A stretch of DNA of 64,000 nt from positions 732,501 to 796,500 of the forward strand of contig NZ_CP029830.1 of assembly GCF_003233655.1 (NCBI RefSeq). Reading direction: 5' to 3'. This document shows positions 53,241-64,000 of the stretch, in pieces. A model generated the notes under the pieces. It worked only from the letters and a program-made list of their open reading frames with translations, made no database searches and was not told the origin of the DNA. The position numbers and the translations under genes were made by a program. The stretch is from Azospirillum ramasamyi (GTDB lineage Bacteria; Pseudomonadota; Alphaproteobacteria; Azospirillales; Azospirillaceae). Each line of letters opens with the position of its first letter. Position 1 is the stretch's first letter.

Positions 53241-54635
53241 ATGGAAACCTTGTCGGCCCTTCTCTATCTGGTCGCCTCCGTCTGCTTCGTCATGGCGCTG
53301 CGCGGGCTGTCCAGCCCGGAGACCTCGCGCCAGGGCAACATCTACGGCATGGTCGGCATGACCATCGCCATCCTGACCACGCTGGCCTCGCCCATCGTCC
53401 AGTCCTATTGGATGATCGTGCTCGGCATCGCCATCGGCGGCGCCATCGGCTATGTGGTGGCCAAGAAGATCGAGATGACGGCGCTGCCGCAGCTGGTCGC
53501 CGCCTTCCACTCGCTGGTCGGCCTCGCCGCGGTGTTCGTGGCGCTCGCCGCCTTCTACTCGCCGGAGGCCTACGGCATCGGCGTGGCCGGCGCCATCGCC
53601 ACCGGCTCGCTGATCGAGATGGCGCTCGGCACCGCCATCGGCGCCATCACCTTCACCGGCTCGCTGGTCGCCTTCGCCAAGCTGCAGGGCCTCGTCACCG
53701 GCAAGCCGCTGGTCTTCCCGATGCAGCACCCGCTGAACGCGGCGCTGGGCGTGCTGACCGTCATCCTCATCATCTGGCTGGTGCAGTCGAACTCGTCGGC
53801 GGCGATGTGGATGATCGTGCTGGTGGCTCTGGCGCTCGGCTTCCTGCTGATCCTGCCGATCGGCGGCGCCGACATGCCGGTGGTGATCTCGATGCTGAAC
53901 AGCTACTCCGGCTGGGCGGCCTGCGGCATCGGCTTCACCCTGCAGAACAACCTGCTGATCATCACCGGCGCGCTGGTGGGCTCCTCGGGCGCGATCCTGT
54001 CCTACATCATGTGCAAGGGCATGAACCGCTCGATCTTCAACGTCATCCTCGGCGGCTTCGGCGGCGAGAGCGCGGCCGCGGCCGGCGACGCCAAGGGTCC
54101 GCAGGGCTCGGTCAAGGCCGGCTCGGCCGAGGATGCCGCCTACATCATGAAGAACGCCCAGTCGGTGATCGTTGTTCCGGGCTATGGCATGGCCGTCGCC
54201 CAGGCGCAGCATGCCCTGCGCGAGATGTCCGACGCGCTGAAGCATGAGGGCGTTGACGTGAAATACGCCATCCACCCGGTGGCGGGCCGCATGCCGGGCC
54301 ACATGAACGTGCTGCTGGCCGAGGCCAACGTGCCTTACGACGAGGTGTTCGAGCTGGAGGACATCAACCGCGACTTCGGCACGGCGGATGTGGCCTTCGT
54401 CATCGGCGCCAACGACGTGACCAACCCGGCGGCCAAGACCGATCCGACGAGCGCCATCTACGGCATGCCGATCCTGGACGTGGAGAAGGCCAAGACGGTG
54501 TTCTTCATCAAGCGCGGCATGGCCGCCGGTTATGCCGGCGTCGAGAACGAGCTGTTCTTCCGTCCCAACACCATGATGCTGTTCGGCGACGCCAAGAAGG
54601 TCACCGAAGAGGTGGTGAAGGCGATGGAGGCGTAA
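53241..54635 (+). CDS. pntB: NAD(P) transhydrogenase subunit beta
   Basis: 464 residues. N-terminal nine or so TM helices carry the proton path; the C-terminal NADP-binding domain III has VIVVPGYGMAVAQAQHALREM, AIHPVAGRMPGHMNVLLAEA, ANDVTNPAAKTDP and IKRGMAAGYAGVENELF. Uses the proton gradient to make NADPH from NADH. In oxalate or glyoxylate growth NADPH is needed for reduction steps, which fits its place here. Confidence 0.97.
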   Translation: METLSALLYLVASVCFVMALRGLSSPETSRQGNIYGMVGMTIAILTTLASPIVQSYWMIVLGIAIGGAIGYVVAKKIEMTALPQLVAAFHSLVGLAAVFVALAAFYSPEAYGIGVAGAIATGSLIEMALGTAIGAITFTGSLVAFAKLQGLVTGKPLVFPMQHPLNAALGVLTVILIIWLVQSNSSAAMWMIVLVALALGFLLILPIGGADMPVVISMLNSYSGWAACGIGFTLQNNLLIITGALVGSSGAILSYIMCKGMNRSIFNVILGGFGGESAAAAGDAKGPQGSVKAGSAEDAAYIMKNAQSVIVVPGYGMAVAQAQHALREMSDALKHEGVDVKYAIHPVAGRMPGHMNVLLAEANVPYDEVFELEDINRDFGTADVAFVIGANDVTNPAAKTDPTSAIYGMPILDVEKAKTVFFIKRGMAAGYAGVENELFFRPNTMMLFGDAKKVTEEVVKAMEA

Positions 54636-54650
54636 AGGGCGTTCGATGAA

Positions 54651-54688
54651 AAGGCGCGCCGCTCCGGTCCGGGGCGGCGCGCCTTTTT
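54651..54688 (+). terminator. Rho-independent terminator after pnt operon
   Basis: Stem AAGGCGCGCCGC...GCGGCGCGCCTT with an internal loop and a run of Ts. Confidence 0.9.
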
Positions 54689-54704
54689 TATTTCGGCGAA
54701 TCCC

Positions 54705-55235
54705 CTAGCTCGGCGAAGACGGGGGGAACTCGACCAGATCGTCCAACCGGAACCCGGCGATCTTGTAGATCTCCTCCAGCGCCCGGCCGAACTCCACCTC
54801 CGGGTCGTTCGCCACGCGCTCGCGCATCGCCGCCAGGATCTCCGGCTTGCTGCTGAAGCGCACCGCCATGATGAAGGGAAAGCCGAAGCGGTCGCGGTAG
54901 GCGCGGTTCAGGTCGCGCTGCTCCTGCGCTTCCTCGTCGGTCAGTTCGTTCAGACCGGCCTTGGCCTGCTCGGTCTGCGAGAAGGCGGTCAGGGTGGCGG
55001 GGCGGCTGGCGCGGTCGGCGAGGTCGGGGTGGGACAGGATCAGCGCGCGCTGCCGCTCGGTCCCGGCGTTGCGCACGATGTCGGTCATCACCGCGCGCAG
55101 GCTGGCCGCATCGGCGAAGGGGCGCTTGTCCCAGGCGGCTTCCGCCACCCAGGGGCTTTCCTCGAACACCGCGCCGAGCGCCGCGACGAAGGCGGCGCGG
55201 TCCATGCTGTTCAGATCGTCGAGACTATAGGGCAT
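54705..55235 (-). CDS. uraD: OHCU decarboxylase (ureide pathway)
   Basis: 176 residues from the ATG at 55235. Decarboxylates 2-oxo-4-hydroxy-4-carboxy-5-ureidoimidazoline to S-allantoin. Family features: VFEESPWVAEAAWDKRPF, LILSHPDLA (catalytic His region), LTAFSQTEQAKAGLNELTDEE and YRDRFGFPFIMAV. It follows puuE after 7 bases on the same strand, forming an operon. Confidence 0.95.
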   Translation of the reverse strand: MPYSLDDLNSMDRAAFVAALGAVFEESPWVAEAAWDKRPFADAASLRAVMTDIVRNAGTERQRALILSHPDLADRASRPATLTAFSQTEQAKAGLNELTDEEAQEQRDLNRAYRDRFGFPFIMAVRFSSKPEILAAMRERVANDPEVEFGRALEEIYKIAGFRLDDLVEFPPSSPS

Positions 55236-55242
55236 CGGGGTC

Positions 55243-56172
55243 TCACTTCGGGGCGTAGGGGTGTTCGGCGATCCAGTGGCGGGCGATGTCGAGCCGGGTC
55301 GCCACCCAGACCTTGTCGTGGCCACGCACATAGTCGAGGAAGCGGGCCAGCGACGCCGCGCGGCCGGGACGGCCGACCAGACGGCAATGCAGGCCGACCG
55401 ACATCATCTTCGGCGCCGTCGCCCCCTCGGCATAGAGCGTGTCGAAGCTGTCCTTGAGATAGGCGAAGAACTGGTCGCCGCTGTTGAAGCCCTGGTTGGT
55501 GGCGAAGCGCATGTCGTTGGCGTCGAGCGTGTAGGGAACGATCAGCTGCGGCCGGCCATGGCGGTCGTCCCAATAGGGCAGGTCGTCGGCGTAGGAATCG
55601 GCGTTGTAGACGAAGCCGCCCTCCTCCGCGACCAGCCGCCAGGTGTTCGGGCTGCACCGCCCGAGATACCAGCCGAGCGGCCGTTCCCCGGTGACGCGGG
55701 TGTGGACCTCGATGGCGCGCAGCATGTGCTCGCGTTCCACCTCGGCGGGGAGATGCTGGTAGTCGATCCAGCGCCAGCCATGGGTGGCGATCTCCCACCC
55801 CGCAGCCTTCATGGCGGCGACCACTTCGGGATTGCGCTCCAGCGCCATGGCGACGCCATAGACGGTGACCGGCAGGCCGCGCTCGGTGAACAGACGGTGC
55901 AGCCGCCAGAAGCCGGCGCGGGAGCCGTATTCGTAGATCGACTCCATGTTCATGTGGCGGGCGCCGGGAATCGGCTGGGCGCCGACGATCTCCGACAGGA
56001 AGGCTTCCGAAGCGGCGTCGCCGTGGAGGACGCAGTTCTCGCCGCCCTCCTCGTAATTGATGACGAACTGCACCGCCACGCGGGCGCCGCCCGGCCAGTT
56101 GGCCTGCGGCGGGGTGGCGCCATAGCCGATCATGTCGCGGGGGTAGCCCTGGGGAGGGGCGGTGTCGGTCAT
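55243..56172 (-). CDS. puuE: allantoinase PuuE
   Basis: 309-residue member of the polysaccharide-deacetylase-like allantoinases that open allantoin to allantoate. Segments: YPRDMIGYGATPPQANWPGGARVAVQFVINYEEGGENC, IATHGWRWIDYQ, GWYLGRCSPNT and DDLPYWDDRHGR. Cytosolic. Upstream of uraD in the same operon and divergent from uraH, so the urate-to-allantoate steps are grouped; allantoate breakdown eventually yields glyoxylate for Gcl. Confidence 0.94.
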   Translation of the reverse strand: MTDTAPPQGYPRDMIGYGATPPQANWPGGARVAVQFVINYEEGGENCVLHGDAASEAFLSEIVGAQPIPGARHMNMESIYEYGSRAGFWRLHRLFTERGLPVTVYGVAMALERNPEVVAAMKAAGWEIATHGWRWIDYQHLPAEVEREHMLRAIEVHTRVTGERPLGWYLGRCSPNTWRLVAEEGGFVYNADSYADDLPYWDDRHGRPQLIVPYTLDANDMRFATNQGFNSGDQFFAYLKDSFDTLYAEGATAPKMMSVGLHCRLVGRPGRAASLARFLDYVRGHDKVWVATRLDIARHWIAEHPYAPK

Positions 56173-56374
56173 CGTCGTCTCGCTCTCACGCTGCGGTCGA
56201 AGCGGGGACTAGGCTAAGCCATTGGCGGCAGGGGGTTCAATCGGCCGATTGCGCACGGCGGTGAAGACAGTTTCAGGATTTCGGCGGCTGGGCAGGCCAG
56301 GGCGGTTGGGCTTAGGCTGGCGGTTGTGAATTGTCGTCGGCTTGACGATGCCTGGAAATGGAGACACGCACCCC

Positions 56375-56737
56375 ATGGGCCGCCTGACCACCCACGTTCT
56401 CGACATCGCCGCCGGGCGTCCGGCGCCGGGCATGCGCATCCGCCTGACCGCGCTCGACAGCGGCACCGTGCTGGGCGAGTTCACCACCAACGCCGACGGC
56501 CGGCTCGACGCCCCGGCGTTGCAGGGCGACGCCTTACGGCCGGGCCGCTACGAGCTGCTGTTCATGGCCGGCGAGTATTTCCGCCGCACCGGCGCGATCT
56601 CCGGCGCCGTTGATGGTGATGGGCCGGACTTCATCGACGAGGTGCCGCTGCGTTTCGGCATCAAGGACGCCTCCCAGCATTACCATGTGCCGCTTCTGGT
56701 CTCGCCCTGGGCCTATTCGACCTACCGCGGCAGCTGA
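56375..56737 (+). CDS. uraH: 5-hydroxyisourate hydrolase
   Basis: 120-residue transthyretin-like enzyme starting MGRLTTHVLDIAAGRPAPGM. The N-terminal THVLD, middle TNADGRLD and the diagnostic C-terminal YRGS (STYRGS, last residues) are all present. Hydrolyses 5-hydroxyisourate to OHCU. Divergent from puuE-uraD. Uricase is not in the window. Confidence 0.96.
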   Translation: MGRLTTHVLDIAAGRPAPGMRIRLTALDSGTVLGEFTTNADGRLDAPALQGDALRPGRYELLFMAGEYFRRTGAISGAVDGDGPDFIDEVPLRFGIKDASQHYHVPLLVSPWAYSTYRGS

Positions 56738-56855
56738 TTCCCCTTTCGGTGCCGCTTTCCAGCCTGTGGAAAAGGCAATCCGTTGATTTGCCGAACGCAC
56801 CATCAGCGCGCTTAGCTGTCCCCACGAACAATCGCGTTGGTGAGGGAGTCGAGCG

Positions 56856-58625
<1,770 letters not shown>

Positions 58626-58680
58626 CGGTCCCATCCCGTCCGGCTCGGTCCCGTCCGGCCCCATCCCGTCAGATCGGAAG

Positions 58681-58712
58681 CCGCCGGAGCGCATCAGCGC
58701 TCCGGCGGTTTT
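58681..58712 (+). terminator. Rho-independent terminator after gcl
   Basis: Perfect 12-bp stem CCGCCGGAGCGC / GCGCTCCGGCGG with loop ATCA, then TTTT. The preceding 50 bases contain degenerate CCCGTCCGG repeats. Confidence 0.9.
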
Positions 58713-58817
58713 CATTTGGCGGGTATGCTGCGTCGCGGAAATTCCCTCGCCGTTTCGCCCGTGCTAGCGTCGGCGCCGATCCGTAACCCACCGGTCCGGC
58801 AGGGAGTCCGCGCGAGC

Positions 58818-59738
58818 ATGGCGTTGCTTGAGAACATGCGCATCTTCGTCCGCGTCGTCGAACTGGGCAGCCTGTCGGCCGCCGGACGGAACCTGCGCAT
58901 GTCGCCGGCCATGGTCAGCCACCGCATCCAGCAACTGGAAACCCATCTCGGCGTGCGCTTGCTGAACCGCACCACCCGGCAGCTCCAGGCCACCGAAACC
59001 GGGATGGACTTCTACCAAAGCTGCCTGGAGGTGCTGGAGGCGGTGGAGCGCGCCCACAGCAGCATCGCCGCCGGGGCCGGCGTTCCGTCGGGCAGCGTGC
59101 GCGTGACGGCGCCGCTGGGCTTCGGCCGCCGCATCCTGTCGCCGCTGGTACCGGATTTCTGCGCCGCGCATCCGCTGGTGGAGGTGCGGCTGCGCCTGTC
59201 CGACCATCTGCTCGACCTGCTGCGCGAGGCGGTGGATGTCGCGGTGCGGATGGCGGCGCTGAAGGATTCCAGCTTCGTCGTGCGCAAGATCGCCGACATG
59301 CGCCGCGTGCTGGTGGCCTCCCCCTCCTACCTGTCGGAGCGCGGCCGGCCGGAAAAGCCGGCGGACTTGGCCGGGCACAACTGCCTGCTTCTGCGCTTTC
59401 CCGGCACCCAGCAATATCAATGGAGCGTGCTGGAGGGCGGCGAGCCGGTGAAGCTGCCGGTGTCGGGCCGCTTCGATGCCGATGACGGCGACGTGCTGAC
59501 CGGCTGGGCGCTGGACGGCCGCGGCATCGCCATGAAGCCGCTATGGGAGGTGGCGGAGCATCTGGCGAGCGGCGCCCTGGTGCCGGTGCTGCCCGAGTTT
59601 CCGCCGGAGCCGGTGACGCTGGCGGTGCTCTATCCCCACCGCGCGCTGGTGCCGGCCAAGGTGCGTGCCTTCGCCGACCATATGGTGCCGAAGATCAAGG
59701 CGGCGCTGACGGCGATCTCGCCGGATACGATCATGTGA
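58818..59738 (+). CDS. LysR-family regulator
   Basis: 306 residues from the ATG at 58818 (AGGGAG upstream). Winged HTH about 5-62 ([42 protein letters not shown]), then the co-inducer domain of the CrgA-like group ([38 protein letters not shown]). Its target may be gcl, just upstream on the same strand, though LysR genes more often control divergent neighbours. Confidence 0.92.
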   Translation: MALLENMRIFVRVVELGSLSAAGRNLRMSPAMVSHRIQQLETHLGVRLLNRTTRQLQATETGMDFYQSCLEVLEAVERAHSSIAAGAGVPSGSVRVTAPLGFGRRILSPLVPDFCAAHPLVEVRLRLSDHLLDLLREAVDVAVRMAALKDSSFVVRKIADMRRVLVASPSYLSERGRPEKPADLAGHNCLLLRFPGTQQYQWSVLEGGEPVKLPVSGRFDADDGDVLTGWALDGRGIAMKPLWEVAEHLASGALVPVLPEFPPEPVTLAVLYPHRALVPAKVRAFADHMVPKIKAALTAISPDTIM

Positions 59739-59953
59739 TGACGGGGGCCATCATCAGGGATATTCCCGACTGGCCCGCTACGGCATCCGGCTTATTAATA
59801 CCCCAACTGCCGTTTAGTGGCGCGGGTGAAGTCAAAGCCTGCTGGTTTCATTTCTTCGGTTTGCATCTGTCCGGTTTGAGAAATGAATCCGTGGATTGGA
59901 CTTCCATAAGCCTCGCCCGCCCATCCGGCCCGACGAGAGGTTGGGAGAAAGCC

Positions 59954-61669
59954 ATGTTTCTGTTCACCAGGACCGCGGGCAACGAGCGGGCGAAGCTCGA
60001 TGCCTTGGAGCGGTCGCAGGCCGTCGTCGAGTTCACGATGGATGGCGTGGTGGTCGACGCGAACGGAAATTTTCTGCAGGCGATGGGGTACAGCCTCGAA
60101 GAGGTGCGGGGGCGCCATCACCGGATTTTCGTCGAACCGGATTATGCGCAAAGCCGGGAATACCGCCGCTTCTGGGACGAATTGCGGGCCGGCCGCTTCC
60201 AATCGGCGGAGTTCCGGCGGATCACCCGGTCGGGTGAGGAGATTTGGCTGCGCGCCACCTACAACCCGGTGATGGGCGCAGGCGGGCGGCCGGTCGGCGT
60301 CATCAAATTCGCCACCGTCATCACCGAGGACAAGCTGAAGGCGGCCGATGCGAACGGCAAGCTGGCCGCCATCGGCCGGTCGCAGGCGGTGATCGAATTC
60401 GGCCTGGGCGGCACCATCCAGATGGCCAACGGGATCTTTCTCGACCTGATGGGATATCGGTTGGAGGAGGTGCTGGGGAAGCATCATAAGATGTTTCTCA
60501 ATCGAATCGATTCCGCCGATCCCGCCTACACCGAATTCTGGGAGCGGCTTCGCAACGGCGAGCACCAGAGCGGCGAGTTCAGGCGGCTGACCAGGAATGG
60601 CGCGGAGGTCTGGATCCAGGCAACCTATACGCCGATCCTCGGGCCGACCGGCCGGCCCTGGAAGATCGTGAAGTTCGCCACCGACGTGACGGAGGAGCGG
60701 AACCGCAACGCCGATTTCCGCGCCCAGCTCGAGGCGATCAACCGCTCGCAGGCGGTGATCCATTTCAAGCCCGACGGCACGATCCTGGACGCCAACGAGA
60801 ATTTCCTGAAGGTGACGGGCTATCGGCTGGAAGAGGTCGTCGGCGGCAACCACAGCATGTTCGTATCGGACGATTATCGGGAGAGTGCCGAATACCGGCA
60901 GTTCTGGGACATCCTGCGCGGCGGGAAGTTCCACACTTCCCTATACAGGCGGCGCGCCAAGGACGGTTCGGACGTCTGGATCAACGCCAGCTACAACCCG
61001 GTCCTGTCCGAGACGGGAGAGGTGCTGAATGTCGTGAAATTCGCCACCGACGTGACGGGCATGATCCGCTCGCGGCTGGAGGCCATCGATTTTTCCAAGC
61101 AGACGGTGCAGAAGGTGACCGATGTCGGCCAGTCGGTGGAGCGGATGTGCGGCTCCGCCACCCGGATTTCCACCGACATCCTGAAGTCCCGCGAGGTGGT
61201 GGACGAGATCGACCGCCGCACCGCCGCGGCGGACAGCGCCACCGGCCGGCTGAACGAGGCGGCGGCGGCGATGGACGGCGTCGCCAAGTTCATCGACGCC
61301 ATCGCCTCGCAGATCAAGCTGCTGTCTCTGAACGCCACCATCGAGGCGGCGCGTGCCGGCGAGGCCGGGCGCGGATTCGCCGTGGTGGCGACCGAGGTGA
61401 AGTCGCTGGCCGAGCAGACCTCCGGCGCCACCGAGCGGATCGGCGTCGAGATCGTTGCCATGCAGGAGGTCGTCCGTCAGGTGGTGGAGGCGCTGGGCGA
61501 GATCGCCCGCTCGGTGGGCAGCGTGAAAGCGACGGTGGATGACGTCGTCGCCGGGGCCGAGGAGCAGATGGCCCTGACGGACGGCGTGGTGTCCAACATG
61601 CGGCAGGCCCGCAGCGGCGTCGAGGCGATCAACCGCAATCTGGAAGAGATGCTGATCCGGGCGCGCTGA
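59954..61669 (+). CDS. soluble triple-PAS methyl-accepting chemotaxis protein
   Basis: 571 residues from the ATG at 59954 (GGGAGAAA upstream), without a membrane segment. Three tandem PAS domains with near-repeat sequences (each with SQAV(V/I)xF, a GY(S/R)LEEV core and (V/I)KFAT end) at about 15-135, 140-257 and 262-377. Then a short MCP signalling domain with [36 protein letters not shown]. No methylation pentapeptide at the C-terminus. The PAS set could bind flavin or haem and report redox state to the Che array. Confidence 0.93.
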   Translation: MFLFTRTAGNERAKLDALERSQAVVEFTMDGVVVDANGNFLQAMGYSLEEVRGRHHRIFVEPDYAQSREYRRFWDELRAGRFQSAEFRRITRSGEEIWLRATYNPVMGAGGRPVGVIKFATVITEDKLKAADANGKLAAIGRSQAVIEFGLGGTIQMANGIFLDLMGYRLEEVLGKHHKMFLNRIDSADPAYTEFWERLRNGEHQSGEFRRLTRNGAEVWIQATYTPILGPTGRPWKIVKFATDVTEERNRNADFRAQLEAINRSQAVIHFKPDGTILDANENFLKVTGYRLEEVVGGNHSMFVSDDYRESAEYRQFWDILRGGKFHTSLYRRRAKDGSDVWINASYNPVLSETGEVLNVVKFATDVTGMIRSRLEAIDFSKQTVQKVTDVGQSVERMCGSATRISTDILKSREVVDEIDRRTAAADSATGRLNEAAAAMDGVAKFIDAIASQIKLLSLNATIEAARAGEAGRGFAVVATEVKSLAEQTSGATERIGVEIVAMQEVVRQVVEALGEIARSVGSVKATVDDVVAGAEEQMALTDGVVSNMRQARSGVEAINRNLEEMLIRAR

Positions 61670-61707
61670 CGGCGTTCAGGGATCGACGGCGTTCACATCC
61701 CCCGCGT

Positions 61708-62535
61708 TCAGATGCCCCGCGCCCGCACCAGCAGCACCCGCGCCTCCTCCGCCGCGCGGGTCAGGTGGGGCAGGAACTGCACCTCCATCTCCGGGCAGGT
61801 CACGCGGGCGGCCTGGGCGCTGATGTTCATCGCCGCGACCACGCCGCCGGCGGCGGTGCGGATCGGCACGGCGATGGAACGCAGTCCCAGCTCCAGTTCC
61901 TGATCCACCAGAGCGAATCCGCGCTCGCGGATGCGCTCGAGCTCGCGTTTCAGGGCATCCGCCGCGGTGATGGTGCGTTCCGTGTAGGGCCTCAACGGCA
62001 CCCGCGCCAGATAGGCGTCCAGTTCCGACTCCGGCATGGCCGCCAGCAGGACACGCCCCATCGAGGTGCAGTAGGCCGGCAGGCGGCTGCCGACATTCAG
62101 CCCGACCGACATGATCCGCTTGGTCGCAGCACGGGCGATGTAGACCACCTCCCCCTCGTCCAGCACGGCGGCGGAGCAGGATTCCTGCACGGCGCCGCTG
62201 ACCTGCTCGATCAGCGGGTCCAGGATCGTCGCCAGCGGGGCCGAGGACAGGAAGGAATAGCCCAGCGCCAGGATCTTCGGCTTCAGATGGAAGGTCCGGC
62301 CGTCCGTCCCGGCATAGCCCAGCTGCATCAGCGTCAGCAGGCAGCGCCGCGCCGCCGCCCGCGGCAGGCCGGTGATCTTCGCGATGTCGGCGATGGTCAG
62401 GTTCGGCTCGCGTTCCGTAAAGGCACGAATCACCGACAGGCCGCGCGCCAGCGAGGTCATGAAGTTCGGGTCGGACGCCTCCTCCGCTGCGGCGGACGGC
62501 ATCTTGTCTGCGGCCGGATGGTGGGTTTCGGCCAT
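61708..62535 (-). CDS. IclR-family regulator (PcaR/PcaU-like)
   Basis: 275 residues. HTH about 28-85 (LARGLSVIRAFTEREPNLTIADIAKITGLPRAAARRCLLTL), then the effector domain (ILDPLIEQVSGAVQESCSAAVLD; AYCTSMGRVLLAAM; GFALVDQELELGLRSIAVPI) typical of the protocatechuate/beta-ketoadipate regulators. No aromatic genes in the window, so the target is unknown. Confidence 0.92.
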   Translation of the reverse strand: MAETHHPAADKMPSAAAEEASDPNFMTSLARGLSVIRAFTEREPNLTIADIAKITGLPRAAARRCLLTLMQLGYAGTDGRTFHLKPKILALGYSFLSSAPLATILDPLIEQVSGAVQESCSAAVLDEGEVVYIARAATKRIMSVGLNVGSRLPAYCTSMGRVLLAAMPESELDAYLARVPLRPYTERTITAADALKRELERIRERGFALVDQELELGLRSIAVPIRTAAGGVVAAMNISAQAARVTCPEMEVQFLPHLTRAAEEARVLLVRARGI

Positions 62536-62684
62536 GCGCGGGTCCCTTCTCCCGAAGAACGATCGTGAGGCGCCAAAATAGGGCGATTATCGCGCAAAGG
62601 CCAGAAAAATCGAACGAATGAGCCGGCAACTCCGTCGGCGACGGAAATAGTTCGATGTGCCCGCAATTGGTCTTGCGGGTGTCT

Positions 62685-62712
62685 GGCATCTGGTATACCG
62701 TATCGATAATTC
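62685..62712. promoter_or_regulatory. operator and promoter box of GntR-oxc
   Basis: GGCATC then TGGTATACCG (62691-62700) and GATAAT (62705-62710); 26 of 28 bases identical to the box before oxlT copy 2 (47035-47062). Located about 100 bases before the GntR ATG, consistent with autoregulation and control of oxc. Confidence 0.7.
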
Positions 62713-62813
62713 AAAACGACGCGCCACAAGGCGATCATCCGAACGCTCGCACAGGAACGCTCACGACAACAAGCGGCGCCGCTGGCGTCGGCGCGCAGAG
62801 AGTCGGAAACGTG

Positions 62814-63503
62814 ATGAACCGCGATAGATTCAGTGTTGAGCCCCTTGAACAGGGGATGAGCTTCAAGGCCAAAGCCTACCAGTCGCTGCGACAGGCCATC
62901 ACGCAGATGAACATCTACGGCCAGAGCAGCGAGATCAGGTTGGACGAACGCCGGCTGTGCGAAGCGTTGGGTGTCAGCCGCACCCCGGTGCGCGAAGCGA
63001 TGGCGCTGCTGGAACAGGAGGGGTTCATCCGCTCCCAACCGCGGCGCGGGATCTTCGTGGTGCGCAAGACGAAGGCCGAACTGGTGGAGATGATCACGGT
63101 GTGTGCCGCCCTGGAAGGCATGGCGGCACGCCTGTTCGTCGAAAACGCCACCACGGAGAAGCTGGAACTCCTGCACGCCGCGTTCGACAAATACACGAAA
63201 GCCGAGTTGGCGGAACACGTCGCCGAGTATTCCGACGCCAACATCGTCTTCCATCAAAGCATCGTCCAGGCTTCGGGCTCCGCGTTGATCTCGGATCTGA
63301 CCGATCGCTTCTTCATCCATATGCGTGCGATCCGCCGCGCGACAATGGGCCTCGGCGATCGTGCCGACCAGTCCATCCACGAGCATCGGGACATCATCGA
63401 GGCGCTGGCCGCGCGCGATGCCGATCTCGCGGAACGTCGGGTGCGGGAACACACGCTCGGTCTCGCACAGTACGTGGAACGGCATTGCGCCTTCCTCGAC
63501 TAA
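62814..63503 (+). CDS. GntR/FCD-family regulator, paralogue 2 (oxc-linked)
   Basis: 229 residues from the ATG at 62814. Winged HTH LDERRLCEALGVSRTPVREAMALLEQEGFI with RRGIFVV, then the FCD domain (EYSDANIVFHQSIV; SIHEHRDIIEAL). Same length and closely alike to the regulator at 38.4 kb. It lies 42 bases before oxc on the same strand, so it is the obvious candidate to bind TGGTATACCA and sense oxalate, oxalyl-CoA or glyoxylate. Confidence 0.93.
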   Translation: MNRDRFSVEPLEQGMSFKAKAYQSLRQAITQMNIYGQSSEIRLDERRLCEALGVSRTPVREAMALLEQEGFIRSQPRRGIFVVRKTKAELVEMITVCAALEGMAARLFVENATTEKLELLHAAFDKYTKAELAEHVAEYSDANIVFHQSIVQASGSALISDLTDRFFIHMRAIRRATMGLGDRADQSIHEHRDIIEALAARDADLAERRVREHTLGLAQYVERHCAFLD

Positions 63504-63545
63504 CCGATCTTGAACCTTTTTGGAGCTCGGGGAGGAGTTACCCTT

Positions 63546-64000
63546 ATGTCTACTGCGGCTGCAACGATCACTAAGAACCAGGCCACGGAAGCATCTGTTG
63601 TCGAAGACGCGCCGGCGCTGACCGACGGCTTCCAGCTCGTCATCGACGCGCTCAAGCTCAACGACATCCATAACCTGTATGTCGTCCCCGGTATCCCGAT
63701 TTCCGATCTGCTGCGCATGGCGCAGGCCGAGGGTATGCGCGTCGTTTCGTTCCGCCACGAACAGAATGCCGGCAACGCCGCCGCCATCGCCGGTTTCATG
63801 ACCAAGAAGCCGGGCGTCTGCATGACGGTGTCGGCTCCGGGCTTCCTGAACGGCCTGACCGCCCTGGCGAACGCGACCACCAACTGCTTCCCGATGATCC
63901 TCATCAGCGGCTCGTCCGAGCGCGAGATCGTCGACCTGCAGCAGGGCGACTATGAGGAGATGGACCAGCTGGCCATCGCCAAGCCGCTGTGCAAGGCCGC
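63546..64000 (+). CDS. oxc: oxalyl-CoA decarboxylase, 3' end beyond window
   Basis: ThDP enzyme that turns oxalyl-CoA into formyl-CoA and CO2. The ATG at 63546 follows GGGGAGGAG. The first 151 residues are seen: [33 protein letters not shown], then [17 protein letters not shown] with the catalytic Glu in [25 protein letters not shown] and [21 protein letters not shown], all diagnostic for Oxc. The frame is open at the window edge. A formyl-CoA:oxalate CoA-transferase (frc) is expected further right but cannot be seen. Confidence 0.95.
   Translation, partial: MSTAAATITKNQATEASVVEDAPALTDGFQLVIDALKLNDIHNLYVVPGIPISDLLRMAQAEGMRVVSFRHEQNAGNAAAIAGFMTKKPGVCMTVSAPGFLNGLTALANATTNCFPMILISGSSEREIVDLQQGDYEEMDQLAIAKPLCKA

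Overview
The window reads as the chromosome of a high-GC alphaproteobacterium of the Azospirillum / Rhodospirillales type. It combines housekeeping genes (eno, gatB, murJ, thiE, pyk, the split pntAA-pntAB-pntB transhydrogenase), PHA storage (class I phaC and a short-chain PHB depolymerase), many sensor proteins and a stand-alone FliN-like protein. The genus is inferred from gene content and codon bias only; no rRNA is present.

Region 1 (1-28.6 kb) is ordinary core sequence with some oddities. From left to right it holds an ABC-F ATPase cut by the window edge, a class A beta-lactamase, a probable membrane-anchored pseudokinase with a small membrane partner, a HisKA_2-type histidine kinase, phaC, a lipoprotein and a type I secretion pair (HlyD adaptor plus an ABC ATPase with an aberrant signature motif). 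A peroxiredoxin follows, then a PHB depolymerase preceded by a dead, internally deleted copy of itself. The rest is enolase, hydrolases, murJ, a sulfurtransferase, FliN, diaminopropionate ammonia-lyase, gatB and a PAS histidine kinase.

Region 2 (28,599-35,419) is a 6.8-kb integrative element inserted in the 3' end of tRNA-Ser(GCT). A perfect 19-bp repeat of the tRNA end bounds it, a tyrosine integrase lies at its right end, and related short repeats sit inside both ends. The cargo is an XRE-type regulator, a 56-aa ORF, an unrecognised protein with HTH-like segments, a serine recombinase and a stand-alone SIR2-domain protein that is the best candidate here for an undescribed anti-phage system. 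Decayed BRO-N and resolvase fragments lie between them. Immediately outside attR is a frameshifted integrase tail, so the tRNA was used as an integration site at least once before.

Region 3 (35.9-64 kb) is built around oxalate, glyoxylate and purine-ureide carbon. It has two OxlT-type MFS carriers, two paralogous GntR/FCD regulators, the start of oxalyl-CoA decarboxylase (oxc, cut by the window end), glyoxylate carboligase (gcl), puuE-uraD and uraH, the proton-translocating transhydrogenase and pyruvate kinase. There are also two sibling CBS-domain proteins, a ketopantoate-reductase-like enzyme, a TauE/SafE exporter and LysR/IclR regulators. A palindrome of the form TGGYATRCCA recurs in front of both OxlT genes, the oxc-linked GntR gene, both CBS loci or their neighbours, a GNAT gene and a small membrane protein. 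This points to one GntR/FCD regulon spread over about 26 kb. The likely logic is import of oxalate (OxlT), decarboxylation or reduction towards glyoxylate, condensation of glyoxylate by Gcl to tartronate semialdehyde, and entry into the PEP/pyruvate node, with ureide breakdown also supplying glyoxylate.
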